64,000 bases of DNA from Aquanectria penicillioides (lineage: Eukaryota > Ascomycota > Sordariomycetes > Hypocreales > Nectriaceae): contig PYIU01000002.1 of NCBI GenBank assembly GCA_003415625.1, positions 1,240,001-1,304,000 on the forward strand. Reading direction: 5' to 3'. Position numbers and translations under genes: made by a program. Positions 23,665 through 34,546 of this stretch are shown here, piece after piece. Position 1 is the stretch's first letter, and each line of letters opens with the position of its first letter. Below the pieces are notes generated by a model that had not been told where the DNA came from, made no database searches, and saw nothing but the letters and a program-made list of their open reading frames with translations.

Positions 23665-25061
23665 ATGTCGTTGTCGAAGCTCCCGCCCGACCTCATCCTG
23701 GAAATCTGTAGCTACCTCTGTTCCCACTGTCTACAGAACGATGAGGACCATTCAAATTCAAGGCTAACTCATGGGCGATCTGGGCGCATGGATTTGCTGG
23801 ATCTCAGCTGCGTGTCTAAATATATTGGAGGCATTGCACAATGCACACTGTATCACTACTTCGGATTCACGGAGACTACTCCCAATTCTACCCTGTCCTT
23901 GTGCAAAACTCTCTCTAACATGCCGATTCTAGGAAAACAGATGAAGGAATTGATGCTGTGCGAGTTAGAAGATGAGCATCTCCGCGTGCCTGTAGATTTA
24001 GCTTGGGTTCCGGCCCTCCTTTTCCGTTTCAGCATCACGTTGTTCTGCCTCACGATATCCAAGAACTCTCTCAGAGACCAGAAATTCTTCGCAGCCACCT
24101 GGAGAGATCTCTTGCCGCTTTTGATATTACTTCAGGCTCCCCGATTAAGGCTGCTGGTCATTTCGGGCAATGGTCCTTGGAGCTGTATCCGCCAGCTAAA
24201 CAATGACCCCTCCCCTCCAAGAAACAAGCCCTTTGAGCAGCTAACGAGTCTAGATCTTCAAGGTACCCTTCTTCCTTTTGAATTAGGAGCCTATCGCCAC
24301 ACTGAGATCGATCTCCGACACCTTCCAGTAAATTATTTGACGAATCTCAAAGCGCTCTCAGTCACGAATCCCACCCCCGATTCATTGCCTACAATTCAAT
24401 TGTTCAGTAACTTGAGTACCCTTAGGTTTTCTGACGTGTTCTTGACCAATTCTCAAGTTATGAACGCTGTCAGGGCTTCTAAGGGACTCTCCCAGTTTAC
24501 GTACATTGAAAGGCGAGGTCGGCCTGGACAGCCTGATCGGAGACCCTCTTCTGCTTCAACGATGCATGACGTCGTGCGCAGCTTGGCTACGAGAAACAAC
24601 ACTCTTCGAAGCCTTCACATACTGACTGGGCAGACCAGTAGCCCTCCCCGTTTGGCTTCTGAGCTGACAAATCTAACGTACTTGAGAATCAACCTCAAAT
24701 CACTTGGCTGCATCGACAGTCTCGTCCAGACTCGTCGGCAAATGCCGATGACGTTCTTCATTAGAATCATCCAAGTTCTGTCAAGATTCTGTCTCTCGAA
24801 GGTGGCACATGGAGTTTTGACATAACAGCATACGCCCTGGTTCAGTTCATCAAGGACTCTTGCCGCAATCGGAGTAGGAGATCAAAACTCCGAGAGGTCA
24901 TTTGTGACTTCAATCAAGTTGAGCATGACTACGAACAAGCAATGGTGCAGAGGGTTCGCAATAGGGACTGGAGAAGAACGGCAAGATTATTCCGTACGAA
25001 GGTTGAAGCTGCATGCCGGGAGTGGCGAGGTTCGTTGAAAATCCTCATGCGCGTGGGATGA
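23665..25061 (+). pseudogene. F-box/LRR-like protein gene, probably disrupted
   Basis: The frame opens with an F-box-like start (KLPPDLILEICSYLC, residues 5-19), then leucine-rich strands of the type APRLRLLVIS, LTSLDLQG and LSTLRFSDV, as in the many fungal F-box/LRR-like proteins of unknown target. The open frame from 23665 runs to 24825, but from about 24725 the coding signal shifts to the third frame: it reads PDSSANADDVLH, meets a TAG at 24762-24764, then continues NHPSSVKILSLEGGTW for about 95 more codons to TGA at 25059-25061. Either one missing base lies at or just after the TAG, or there is an earlier frameshift plus a CAG-to-TAG change. The second option would mean a true pseudogene. 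The gene lies in an AT-rich segment, which makes decay plausible. If intact in the living strain it would be about 465 residues. Confidence 0.6.
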
Positions 25062-25234
25062 CTTGTCTCAAAACCATCAGCGGTAGCAGATTTCAAGGCA
25101 CAATATCGCATGCACCATTAGTGTTTGGGCAGTTTTTTGACGGTTAGTGTTGGTTTTTGAAAGACTCTGGTATCTATCTTTATTTTCTCAGATAGTAAAT
25201 ACACAAGCGTAACTTCATCCCTCAGACTTAACAG

Positions 25235-26029
25235 CTATCGTCGACACACCACTAGTAGCACATGTAGAATCATCAGGGCAGTGGCAGTCTTGGTTGGCTC
25301 ATCGCCCGAGTCATTTCCCTCATACAATGCGCAAATAGTATCAACATCAAGCAGACACGAATCGTCAATCGTAGTGGTATCACCGAGGTTCCCATTGACG
25401 CCCGCAATAACGCTCGCGCCATCAACATATATGTTGCTAAAGCTCGAGCTGCGAGCATACTGCTCATCGCAGTTTCCGCACGACCGGTACACTTTGCCAA
25501 CGTTCTGGGCGAAGAAGTTCTTGACAGCGACAGAGCCGCCGCCATTGTGCTGGAGGACTTTGTCATCGGCATCGACAGCACCACCTCCATTGACGTAAGA
25601 GGTACCGGATGATTGCTTGAAGGTGATGGCGTCCTCGCAGACGTCAGTGAACCAGCTGATCTAATGTCAGGGGAGAATTCTTTAGAAAGCATTGAAAAAT
25701 AGTTTGCTTACACGTTGTTGATGGTGCAGGAACCTAGGCAGTGAATGCCCTCACCGTTGTTGGGGCCGATCAGAAGGTTGCTGATAGTAGCACCATCCTC
25801 TAGAATGAAGACAGCATCGTCGTCACCGCCTTCGCTCTGATCCTCGCAGGTGGAGGGGCTGCGATCCCATAGCAGCATCTCACCATCGAAGGACTCGCCG
25901 GCTGCAATAGTCTTCACAGCGGACAGAGCAGTGGTCCCGAGGAGGCGGGATGGCCGTCTGCAGCTCAGTATTGGTACTAGCTGCTGAAGCCAAGGCAGAG
26001 AAGAGAGCCATCTTGAAAATGGAAGACAT
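25235..26029 (-). CDS. Secreted PL3 pectate lyase (one frame break)
   Basis: Polysaccharide lyase family 3 enzyme, cleaving polygalacturonate by calcium-dependent beta-elimination outside the cell. Exon 1 is 25712-26029 and exon 2 is 25235-25655, with a 56 bp GTAAGC...CAG intron. The protein begins with a signal peptide (MSSIFKMALFSALASAAS) and has the PL3 signatures DAVFILEDGATISNLLIG, GIHCLGSCTINNVW, DVCEDA and YRSCGNCDEQ, then EGNDSGDEP near the end. The signal-peptide frame and the catalytic frame differ by one base; an extra G in the run at 25936-25938 (plus strand CCC) explains it and gives 246 codons. The catalytic frame alone has no upstream ATG (only a TTG at 26073), which supports 26029 as the start. 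The last 15 residues are hydrophobic and unusual; see findings. Confidence 0.85.
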
Positions 26030-26144
26030 CTTGAAAGGCTTCGCTTAGGAATGAATGTTTGTAAAGGGGGCAAAAGGGGGACGAGATTGAAATGGCACAG
26101 TTGGTTGATAGTTGTAAGGACAATCGCTTTGGGGCGAGGGAGAA

Positions 26145-26151
26145 CTTATAT
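26145..26151 (-). promoter_or_regulatory. Possible TATA box of the pectate lyase
   Basis: Minus-strand TATAAGT, preceded by GA, about 116 bp upstream of the ATG at 26029. The position fits a TATA box with a leader of about 80 nt. Confidence 0.35.
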
Positions 26152-27877
26152 CGATGCTAAAACATGTATGTATGCTTCTCTTCTATGCTTGATTCTCTAA
26201 AATCATTCTTCTTGAAGAGCCCTTACATCAAATTTCGGACGTAACTTCCATGTTCACACCGATCCTAGCAACCATGGATCATACACATCAAACTCAAACC
26301 TAGCGAAAAACGCCACCAATAGCACCAGCAGTGAACATCACACACCCCAGAAGGGCTCATGATATCTCTACGGATATTTTTTATCCAAAGTCAATTATCC
26401 GCCGGGGGTAGGATTCGCCTCCCAGTAGCCAGGCAAGGTTGCTCCCCTGGGCCTCCAAGAGCCGCGTCAGCATCAGTGAGTGCATCTTGGCAATGTCATC
26501 CCAAGGCCACTGCCGCGTGTGGGGTATTAAAGCCAGCGCGTTCGTAATTCCTATATTTTCAGGGGTCTAGCGAAATAAGCAGGACATTGGCCGGGATTAA
26601 TGGGAGATACACAATGTGGAAACAATGTCACGTCAACCATGAGTGATGCCATACAATACCTACAGACGATCTCCACAATTCAAGCATTCGAAACAAGAGT
26701 CCTGGAAAGGACCGCTCCATCAAGTTAATCGATACCCATTCCATCGTCACTCATGGGTTTTGATTGGAAGAACCATTGGTCGTTTGCAGATCACGCATTC
26801 GAAACCACGACGACATACACACGTGTACGCGCTTCCAACCACCAGCTCTTTCGAGACAGATCTCCGATTCAAAGTGTGAAAGCATTGGATCAGACAAAAT
26901 ACGACCAATATTCCACAAATCATGGGCATTCCAACAGCATTGCTCCTGGATCCTAGATCGATACACAAATGAACATCAACCGAACAGGGTTGTTCCTGGC
27001 TTGCATTTTCCAGGGCTCTTGGGGGGCGACAAAACGCTACGAAGAATTCTGGAAGATTGATTGCCAATTGCAGTTTTCTCCCATAGTTTCGCCTCAGGGG
27101 TTGGGATCATGCGGAACTTTGAATTCCTTGAGTGTTGTCACTGTCTGCGACCGAGCATCTGATAGCAAGACCGCCGTAGATGAAGACGACATCAAAAGAT
27201 AATCTAAGTACTTGTACAACAAGGTGGAGTTTTCTCTGGTTCACTCTTTCAATAACTGTCATTTGAGCTGAATCGACTAGTGTGTTACCGTAGAAACATA
27301 GGGCATTGTTGATGATGGAGAGGGGAGGCTCAGGAATGACAAGTCACGATGGAAGTAGCAAGTTCCCCAAGTAGCCAACCAGGGACGTTACTCAACTGCA
27401 AGAGCTGTTCTCCGAAAATATATATATATATATATATTATATACTATAGTTTAGTTCTGTTCATTCAGTCATGGTCACGCAAGCTCATGAATTAATCAAG
27501 TGAGGGTATTAAAAAGTTCATATTGGGTTCATGTCTTTCGTCGTCGAATCTAGTATCCGATCCAATCTGCAAGATGCCTGTGGGGGGTATGATGAATGGA
27601 ATGCTCGCAAACCAACAAAAAACGATTGACACGGGCGAATTCCCTGTCGAGTCCGCCTTTCTCCTGTACTCCTGTCTTACTATGCAATTCCCCTCGCATT
27701 CCAACAACCGTTTCTCCACAAATGCTGCGCAAGTCTTTTTGCCGTGGTCGCCGACCTCCAAAGTCCTTAAAATGGCCATGCTCCCTCTCTCTCCACGATC
27801 AAGCGCCCTCCGCGTGTACTGACGCTGTGACCGAAAACTTATGTACCGAATCGAATAGCCCCCCACAGGGGGACATC
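26152..27877. other. AT-rich gene-less stretch
   Basis: Open frames here are short and carry no recognisable domain. Contains a TA microsatellite (27417-27438). The right end is the 3' region of the coiled-coil gene. Confidence 0.45.
27417..27438. repeat. (TA)n microsatellite
   Basis: About eleven TA units ending in TTATATACTATA. Confidence 0.9.
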
Positions 27878-30412
27878 TCATTTAGGCCCAACCCAACATC
27901 TCCAGGGTTCCGCGGCATCTGCACCAGTCATGCCGCTGACAGCGAGCTTATGGACTTGGTTATCCTTCCGAAGGCGTTTCAGGTTCGTAGCTATCTTCCA
28001 GCTCTCCGACTCGTCAATGACAAACACGTACCGCTTGCCCTCCTGGTCGCGTTTTGTGGCACGAAGTATATGCAAGCCCTTGGATTTCCACTCGCCAGTC
28101 TGTCCATTGGGAGATGGTATGTTAGTATCTTTGAATTTCCGATCGCATAAACCAAAACGGCAACATTCATTACAAGCACGCAGCATTTCCTTCAGGTACT
28201 CATCGGCTGCGTCTCCGGTCAGGGGCTTGGCAGCACCCCGGTCGCGTGCTCGATTTGCGGCCATGTTGCGAAGCACAGACGGATTGTGTTGAAGTCCAGG
28301 GGAGGGGGAGGGAGCAGATGACGAACTCAAACATTGCGGGGGACACCATACCTCAACTTGTTTCAGGGTCCAGGCCTTGACATCCCATTCTCGCTGGGGT
28401 ACGTTGCGGACATCATCATCGATGAAGAGACCCTCAGTGGTGATTCGGAGGATCAGACCATCAGTGACGGCGCCAACTCCAGAGATGAGCTGGCTCGCCG
28501 GCATCTTGGCGTACTGGTTCATGAAGAGATACACAGCGGAGATGACAATCTTGTCAGGGTCATTGGTACTGTAAGGACCACTTCGCACAGAAGGTGGTGG
28601 TGAAGTACGCGCGGTGCTGTGCGAAGCAGCCCAAGACGACTCAGATCCCAAAGAGGAAGCCGACTTCTTATGCTGCGGTTTCTTGGCCTTGTCATATGGG
28701 CGGTACGAGCTCTCTGTGCTCACACCGCTGGTACCAGACCTGGCAGTTGACGAAGCAGCAGGCTTCTTGGGGGTTGAAGAGGAGGCGGTCGTGCTAGGAG
28801 GGGGGTTCTTACTGGGAGGAGGATTCTTAGAGGCAGAAGAGGTTGTTGATGGAGCAGGAGCAGGAGCAGGAGCAGCAGCAGGAGCAGCAGCAGGAGCAGC
28901 AGCAGGAGCAGGAGCAGCAGCAGGAGCAGGAGCAGCAGCAGGAGCAGCAGGCGGTCGGCCGTTTGGCCACATGCTGATTCTCTCCCCAACACCAGAGAAA
29001 GCGTAAGTTCCAGTCCGAGGGGACTGAGCCTCGTTCTCCTTCTCCTTCTCAGCCTTCTCCTTCTCGGCCTTCTCCTTCTCGGCCTTCTCCTTCTCAGCCT
29101 TCTCTTTCTCGATTCTTTCCCTTTCAATTCTCTCCTTCTCGGCCTTCTCCCTTTCAGCTTTTTCCTTTTCCGCTTTCTCCTTTTCAGCCTTCTCTTTTTC
29201 CTTTTGCTTTCGCACCTCTTCTCGAGCGCGAGCTTCATCAGCTTCCTTCTTCCTCATAGCTTCACGCTCTGCAGCGAGTCTCTTTCGTCTCTCCTCTCTT
29301 TCTTGTGCTTCCTTCTTCTTCTTTTCCTCAAGCTCCCTGGCTTCCTTCTGCCTCTTTTCTTCACGTTCTCGAGCTTCCTTGGCCTCCTTTTCAAGGCGTT
29401 CTCGTTCTTTCCGCTCATGTTCCAATTTTTCAGCCAAGTCCTTGGCCCGCTGCTCAGCATCTAGGCGATCCTTGCGTTCTTTGGCTTCTCGTTCTCGTCG
29501 TTCTCGCTCTTTTTCTCGCTCTTGGCGTTCCTTGGCATCCTTGGCCCTTAACTCAGCCAGTCTTCTAGTTGCCTCTTCACGCCGCTTTTGCTCTGCCTCC
29601 TTGGCTTTCCGCTCCTCTTCCTTCTTCCTCATTTCGTCTCGAGCCTTCTCCCAGAGCCCCTTCCCCTAGATGGGGTCTGCGCCCTAGATGGGGAGGAGAA
29701 GGGTCTCTTTGCCTTGGCCTGGGAGGAGGCGTCTGAGGAGGTGTCTGAGGAGGAGGAGGTCGAGCTTCAGGCGGAGGCCGAGGCGGCGGTGGAGGTTCTG
29801 GTTCTGGCTCTGGTTTGGGTGGTGGAGGTGGCTGAGGTGGAGCTTGTTGTTGTGTGGGGGTTCGGATTGAGGTGGAGATCCTTGCCACGATGTCTTTGCA
29901 CCCTCTTGCGGCGGAGGTTGTGGTGGGGGATCTGTACGAGGTGGCGGTGGTGGTGTTCCACGATTGCCGTGAGGAGGAGGAGGTGGTGGTGGCACATCCG
30001 AGTTGGGTGCCGCCCTGGAGCTCGACCGTCCAAAGCCTCCTTCACTACCGTGGTCGCCGGAGGCGTTACGACCACTACGAGGGTCCCGCCGGTCCTGTTG
30101 AATCCTACCCAGACTCCAGGCACCGAACCCTACGCCGATGATGAGCATAGACATGGCCATGTTACCGAGTCCTTGGAAGTTATCCCACCAAGCTCGGAAG
30201 GCCGGAGCCATGCTCTGAAACATAACAACGAGGATAAGGGCCGAGGCAAAACCTGCAGCGAAGCTGTTTACATTGGGTTGCAGAGACGGCAAATAGAGGA
30301 AGCCGCCACCGGACGAGTGTTCGGGGATGACGAAAATATCGTACTTTCCAGGCGGTAGCCCGGATCCCCTTGGCACTCCGCCGTGAGGCGGAGGCGGAGG
30401 AGGGCCACTCAT
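27878..30412 (-). CDS. Coiled-coil membrane protein, unknown function (two compensating frame breaks)
   Basis: Conserved-looking fungal protein of about 844 residues that I cannot name. Order of parts: proline-rich start (MSGPPPPPPHGG), a YDIFVIPEHSSGGGFLYLPS motif (about 24-43), two hydrophobic helices (about 50-70 and 85-103), a proline-rich linker, a charged Lys/Glu/Arg coiled coil of about 230 residues with many EKEKAEK hexads, an Ala/Pro repeat (28855-28950), a Ser-rich part, and a folded C-terminal domain of about 200 residues (starting DPDKIVISAVYLFMNQYAKM) containing several Cys (ACNECCRFGLCDRKF). The frame changes at 29856-29860 (one G/C missing from a run of five) and returns near 29657-29666 (one extra in a run of four). 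The stretch between is in the third frame and stays proline-rich, as expected. The total is exactly 845 codons. Probable role: membrane-anchored scaffold, by inference only. Confidence 0.75.
28855..28950 (-). repeat. GGAGCA/GCAGCA minisatellite coding Ala-Pro repeats
   Basis: Plus strand consists of GGAGCA and GCAGCA hexamers, read on the minus strand as alternating Ala-Ala-Pro and Ala-Pro units within the coiled-coil gene. Such a tract can vary in length between strains. Confidence 0.85.
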
Positions 30413-33400
30413 GGTGATTGCCCGTCAGTTCGGGTCGGTCGTCGTTCAATCTCCTTCAATATCGAGCCGAGTTTCAAGCGTAAACGAAAGCGGTGGTTAT
30501 GGCGAGCGCGAGGAAGCCATACAGGCTGTTCAGAACGTCGATTGCGGAACTGGACAACACGAGGTTAGTGAGTTGCCTGGCGGATGACCAGTAGCCAGAG
30601 ACACTCCAAAGCCCTAGATGAAGGTTGGAAGGCGGAGAATGAAGGGTTCCCGGGTCCTTATCATGGAAACCGGGCCCAATTTACCCGTCTGTCTACTCGG
30701 ATGGACCGGTGGAGTGGTTTGATGTTGGACAAGACTTACCAGGAGAAAAACGGGGACAGCGGGAAACAAACGCCAGGCACCGAGCGACAAAATGCACAAA
30801 TGCACAAGCAATCAAGACCAAACGCTGGACTGGCGACTGAGAAGCAAATAAAAAAGCCAGAGGATATCTGGCTACCGGGATAGATTTGAGTGAGTTAGTA
30901 GGGGGGCCAGGAAGACGAGGAGCTAGGATCTTCAGGAGAAGAGGAAGGGGAGAGAATAAGGAAGAAGAAAAAAAAGCGCAGAGGCTTATTCGCTCTTGGT
31001 GGAGGCAGGCAAGAGGCGAAGGTTGAGGCGGAGGTCAATGTGGAGGTCTTAGTGAGGCAGGCAAGCGCAGAGGAACGAGGGTCCAAAGCCAAAAGGCAAG
31101 AGGTGGTCCTGGGTTGGACCTGGCTGCCGGGGCAGCTTGTTTACTTTCGGGCGGTTTGGGGAAAGCCCGCGGCGGGCGGGACGGGGAGCGGGTTGACGGG
31201 TTGACGGGGCTAAGGGCGCAGGGGCCTTACAGGTACCCTGCAGGTACCTTTAGGCGGCTGAGTGACCTGACTTGGTGACTGACGGGGCGCGCTGCACTGC
31301 ACTCCTGCGCTGCACTCTGCACTCTGCCCATGCTGCAACGATTGACTGAGCAGCGGCAGCGATGGAGACGACAGAACTCCTCCCACCCAACCAGCCTCTG
31401 CAGCGAGGCGGATGAGAGAGCAACGCACGCATTGGCATTGGCAACCAGTGTTGCGTTGTTGACAACAGCATGACATGGCATGGCATGGCGACGCCCTCGG
31501 CCGATAACTCAAGACAAAGACGGCGACAGGCCACTCGATCGAGCGTCGCTGGGTGAACCTACGGCCTAACAGAGTTCGCACCAGACAGGACTCGCGCTCC
31601 CCGAGAGGCAATGGCTGCTCCCACCTTCTCAGGTCACCGATGTTCTCTTGGCCGTACCGCAGGTAGGTAGCGCAGGCGGCCCCTAAATGTAGTGGGTCCT
31701 CGACCCAGCTCTAGCGCCGTCTTGGGACCAGGCGTCCCACCCCACTCACTCACTAGGTGGACTCGCTTAGTGGGGACTTTACAGCCATTTGGTTCTCAAG
31801 AAAGGACCCCAAAGGTTGAGGGAGCGCTCTAGTGGGAGACCGCGCCAATAGACGCAAACCCTGCCATTCTGGGTGCCTTCGGGGCCGAGTTGCCTTGAGC
31901 GCCTATCCGTCATTCAGGCCAGCAGCCATGGGCCAGAGAGCGGGCAGCTAGGATCCAATGCCGGATCCAGAAAAGAAGCTCGACCTGAGCAGACCAGACC
32001 AGACCAGACAGAACAAGAAGAGGAGAGGAAGGGGGGGGGCAGAGCGGGAGGGGGAGATCCATGGGCCAAATTACGCGCGAAAAGGTCCTCCCCCAACATG
32101 GCCGCGAGGTCAAATGGGGCTTGGAATGAAGGAAATGATACGATGGCCTGAGTCTGACGGAGACACAACGAGACGACCCGAGTGGGAGACGGCAACGAGG
32201 AGAAACTCCCCAAAGGGCCGCGGCGGACGCGGGCTCGGGCACGGGACTGGCGATGGCTGATGGCTGATGGCTGACTGCAACACACCAGGTGGCAGTCTTG
32301 GTTGATCGACGTTGTCAAGCAAGCCAGTGGGAGCGAGTGCGGCCTGTCTATCTCTAACACACATCCGTCTCGCCTCGCTTCATCGATGTGCCCGGCGCTC
32401 GTCTCCGCTATCAAGCTTTCACAAGCCGACATGCGGGATTGGCTTGGCTTTTCGCATAGGGCCGCATGCGGCCACAACGGATACAAAGAAACGAGGCAAG
32501 ACACTTGACGCGGGCTGAAACTGGGGAGCCGGCCAGTCAATGGTTCTGTGTGGTCCAAGTCAGTGTCAGTCAGCCCGTCCTCAGCCCAGGCGCAACCTTC
32601 TCCAGGTGTCCAATACGGAGAGCATCGTTTTCTCATTTCTCAATCTCCTCATCCAACACTTTTGGGCCCGGCCGGCGGCCGGTCGCTTGTGCCGCTACCG
32701 TGGTGCCTTTTTGCCGTCCCAGTCTCCTCTACGAGGCCATCGGACGACCCTGCCTCTCTCATCAAAGAAGCCTCCATTTCCCTCTGGTTTAGGACAAATT
32801 TTAAAAGAGCTGGCTGGGACCCCCCTGCTTGTCGCTCTACCAGCTTCCGTCGACTTCTTTTACACCTAGGTTCCCAGCCAACCTAATGTGCCTGTTCCCG
32901 ACCTCCCCCTCCCCAGCGCGCGACATGGCCGCCTGGTTCAATGCCCTACTGGACCCTGAAAAAAACAAGAGTAATAATAAGCGAGTGAAGACAGAGGGAA
33001 AAGAAACGACTCGAGCCTGGGTACTTGGCTACTTGGCTTGTTCGTGAGGAGCTCGTCCCGGTTCGTAAGCCTGGCCCCTACGCTCCCTCTCCCACCCGCT
33101 ACGAAGGAACTCACTCCACCGGTTGGTCTCGTAAATGCTTTCCAAGTTCTTTTCCTCCTTCCCCGCCCGTCCGTCGATCCCGGTGCCAAATCATCCATGG
33201 TCTGCTTCCCTGATGAACCACGTTGTGCCGTCTCCGTGCGTCCCTGTTGTCGCGGTCGACATGTCATGCATCTGTCTGTCACTCGCTCAGTCACTGCGTA
33301 GTGGCGCCGGCCACCCCAGTAAATAAACGGAGTAAATCACATTCAATTAATTCTCGGCGAGCAGGAGATTGGTTTTCTTGGCCAATCCGACGTTACGGAG

Positions 33401-33903
33401 AAGCGCTGCAGAGAATCGTGTTTATCTAGCTACTATGGTATGTACCCGGCACAGGTAATGTTAGCTTCAACCCACCGAGACGGGTGAGCAAAATCCGTCA
33501 CCACTGATGGCCACAATGAAAGGCGCGAAGTTCACTGATGAAAGAATTTGCTTAAAGAGTAAATGAAAATGAAAATAGAAATGAGGAGAAATATCTACAT
33601 TAATATTTGCATAATTTCTTGTTGATTGAGACCTGTTCCTGGCTTTCTATTTTTTTGCTTCTCATGGTTTTCTTTCTTTGTTTTTCTTTTTGCCTTGATC
33701 TAGTTTGAATTGCTACCTTTCCCCCTGTACTGGTGGGTCGAAGCCAACATTATACCATAGTATATAAAGGTACCTTTATTAGGCTTGTGCATGTGATAGG
33801 ATGCATTACACAAGTTGGTTATGCATCATGCCATGCCATGCCATGCCATAGGGCTTGGAGCATCACCTCCTCAGCCCTCCTCGTCCTCCGCCAATGGTCC
33901 TAT
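30413..33903. other. Gene-less stretch (3.5 kb)
   Basis: Open frames up to 240 codons exist (for example 31914-32636 minus) but have proline/serine/arginine-biased, non-conserved composition. The first few hundred bases are the promoter and leader of the coiled-coil gene. An ATGCC pentamer tract lies at 33827-33849, and a GGTACC-rich short palindromic patch at 31227-31255. Confidence 0.5.
33827..33849 (+). repeat. (ATGCC)4 pentanucleotide repeat
   Basis: Tandem ATGCC units just downstream of the NADAR gene stop on the opposite strand. Confidence 0.9.
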
Positions 33904-34546
33904 TCAGCCTCTTGTTTGAGTTTCTTTCCTTAAATGATCTCTCACGACCATCAATGCCTTTCCCAGTCTGTTCTCTCCCCAATGCTTCTCATAAGCCATC
34001 GCGTGCTTCTTCTCTGAATATCCGATCCCCCACACCCGATCCCTCGACGCCGCCTCGCAGAGCAGCCTGTCCCCTGTCGCTGCCAACTTGCGTTGCAACC
34101 CGACGTCCTGTCCGAATTTGGCAATATTTCCTGTCTCAACGACCCGGCTCTTGATACGGTCCCAGCTTTCGTCCGAAAAGCCCTTCGTGCGCTTACCTAG
34201 CTGCTTCTGTTCCTTGGGACTATGTATTCGTCGCGAGAATTCGGGCTTGTCGCGCCACGTCACCAAATCGGGCTGCTTTGCAGTACATCATGAACTGCTC
34301 TGCGCAGTTAATAAACGTGATGTAACCATCCAGATCGACCTCATCGACAGTTCGACCGACGGGTCTGGATATTTCTCCCTTGTTCACTGTGAATTTGGAC
34401 GGACACCACTGGCAGAACTCGCCATACTTGGCGTCTGGCATGTAAAAGACCAAGGGCCCGCTGTCTGAGGCCTCAGGTTCGGTCTGAGCTGGCAATGCCT
34501 CATATCTCGGCCCTTTGACTTTCTCCTTTCCCTTCTTTGGGCCCAT
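33904..34546 (-). CDS. NADAR/YbiA-family (DUF1768) N-glycosidase (one frame break)
   Basis: Protein of about 213 residues in the NADAR superfamily. Characterised members such as YbiA hydrolyse the N-glycosidic bond of riboflavin-pathway intermediates, and others act on ADP-ribosyl groups. The N-terminal frame carries the family motifs FYMPDAKYGEFCQW, INCAEQFMMYCKAARFGD (the Glu lies in the conserved 'AE' position) and ARILATN. The C-terminal frame continues SPKEQKQLGKRTKGF, ETGNIAKFGQ, RDRVWGIG and NRLGKALMVVRDHLR. The two are offset by one extra base around 34220-34228 (codons between ATN and SPKEQ), which is not a homopolymer. The frame opens upstream from a TTG; the first ATG is at 34546. 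This may be sequence error or a true null allele. The gene stands alone between multi-kilobase gaps, so context gives no hint of substrate. Confidence 0.8.

Noticed and set aside
28720..29238. 172-codon Leu-rich frame overlapping the coiled-coil gene
   Set aside because: It is a shifted reading of the GCA/GGA minisatellite and Lys-Glu repeats.
31914..32636. 240-codon minus-strand frame
   Set aside because: Ser/Pro/Arg/Cys-biased with no conserved segment; overlapping plus-strand frames look equally random.
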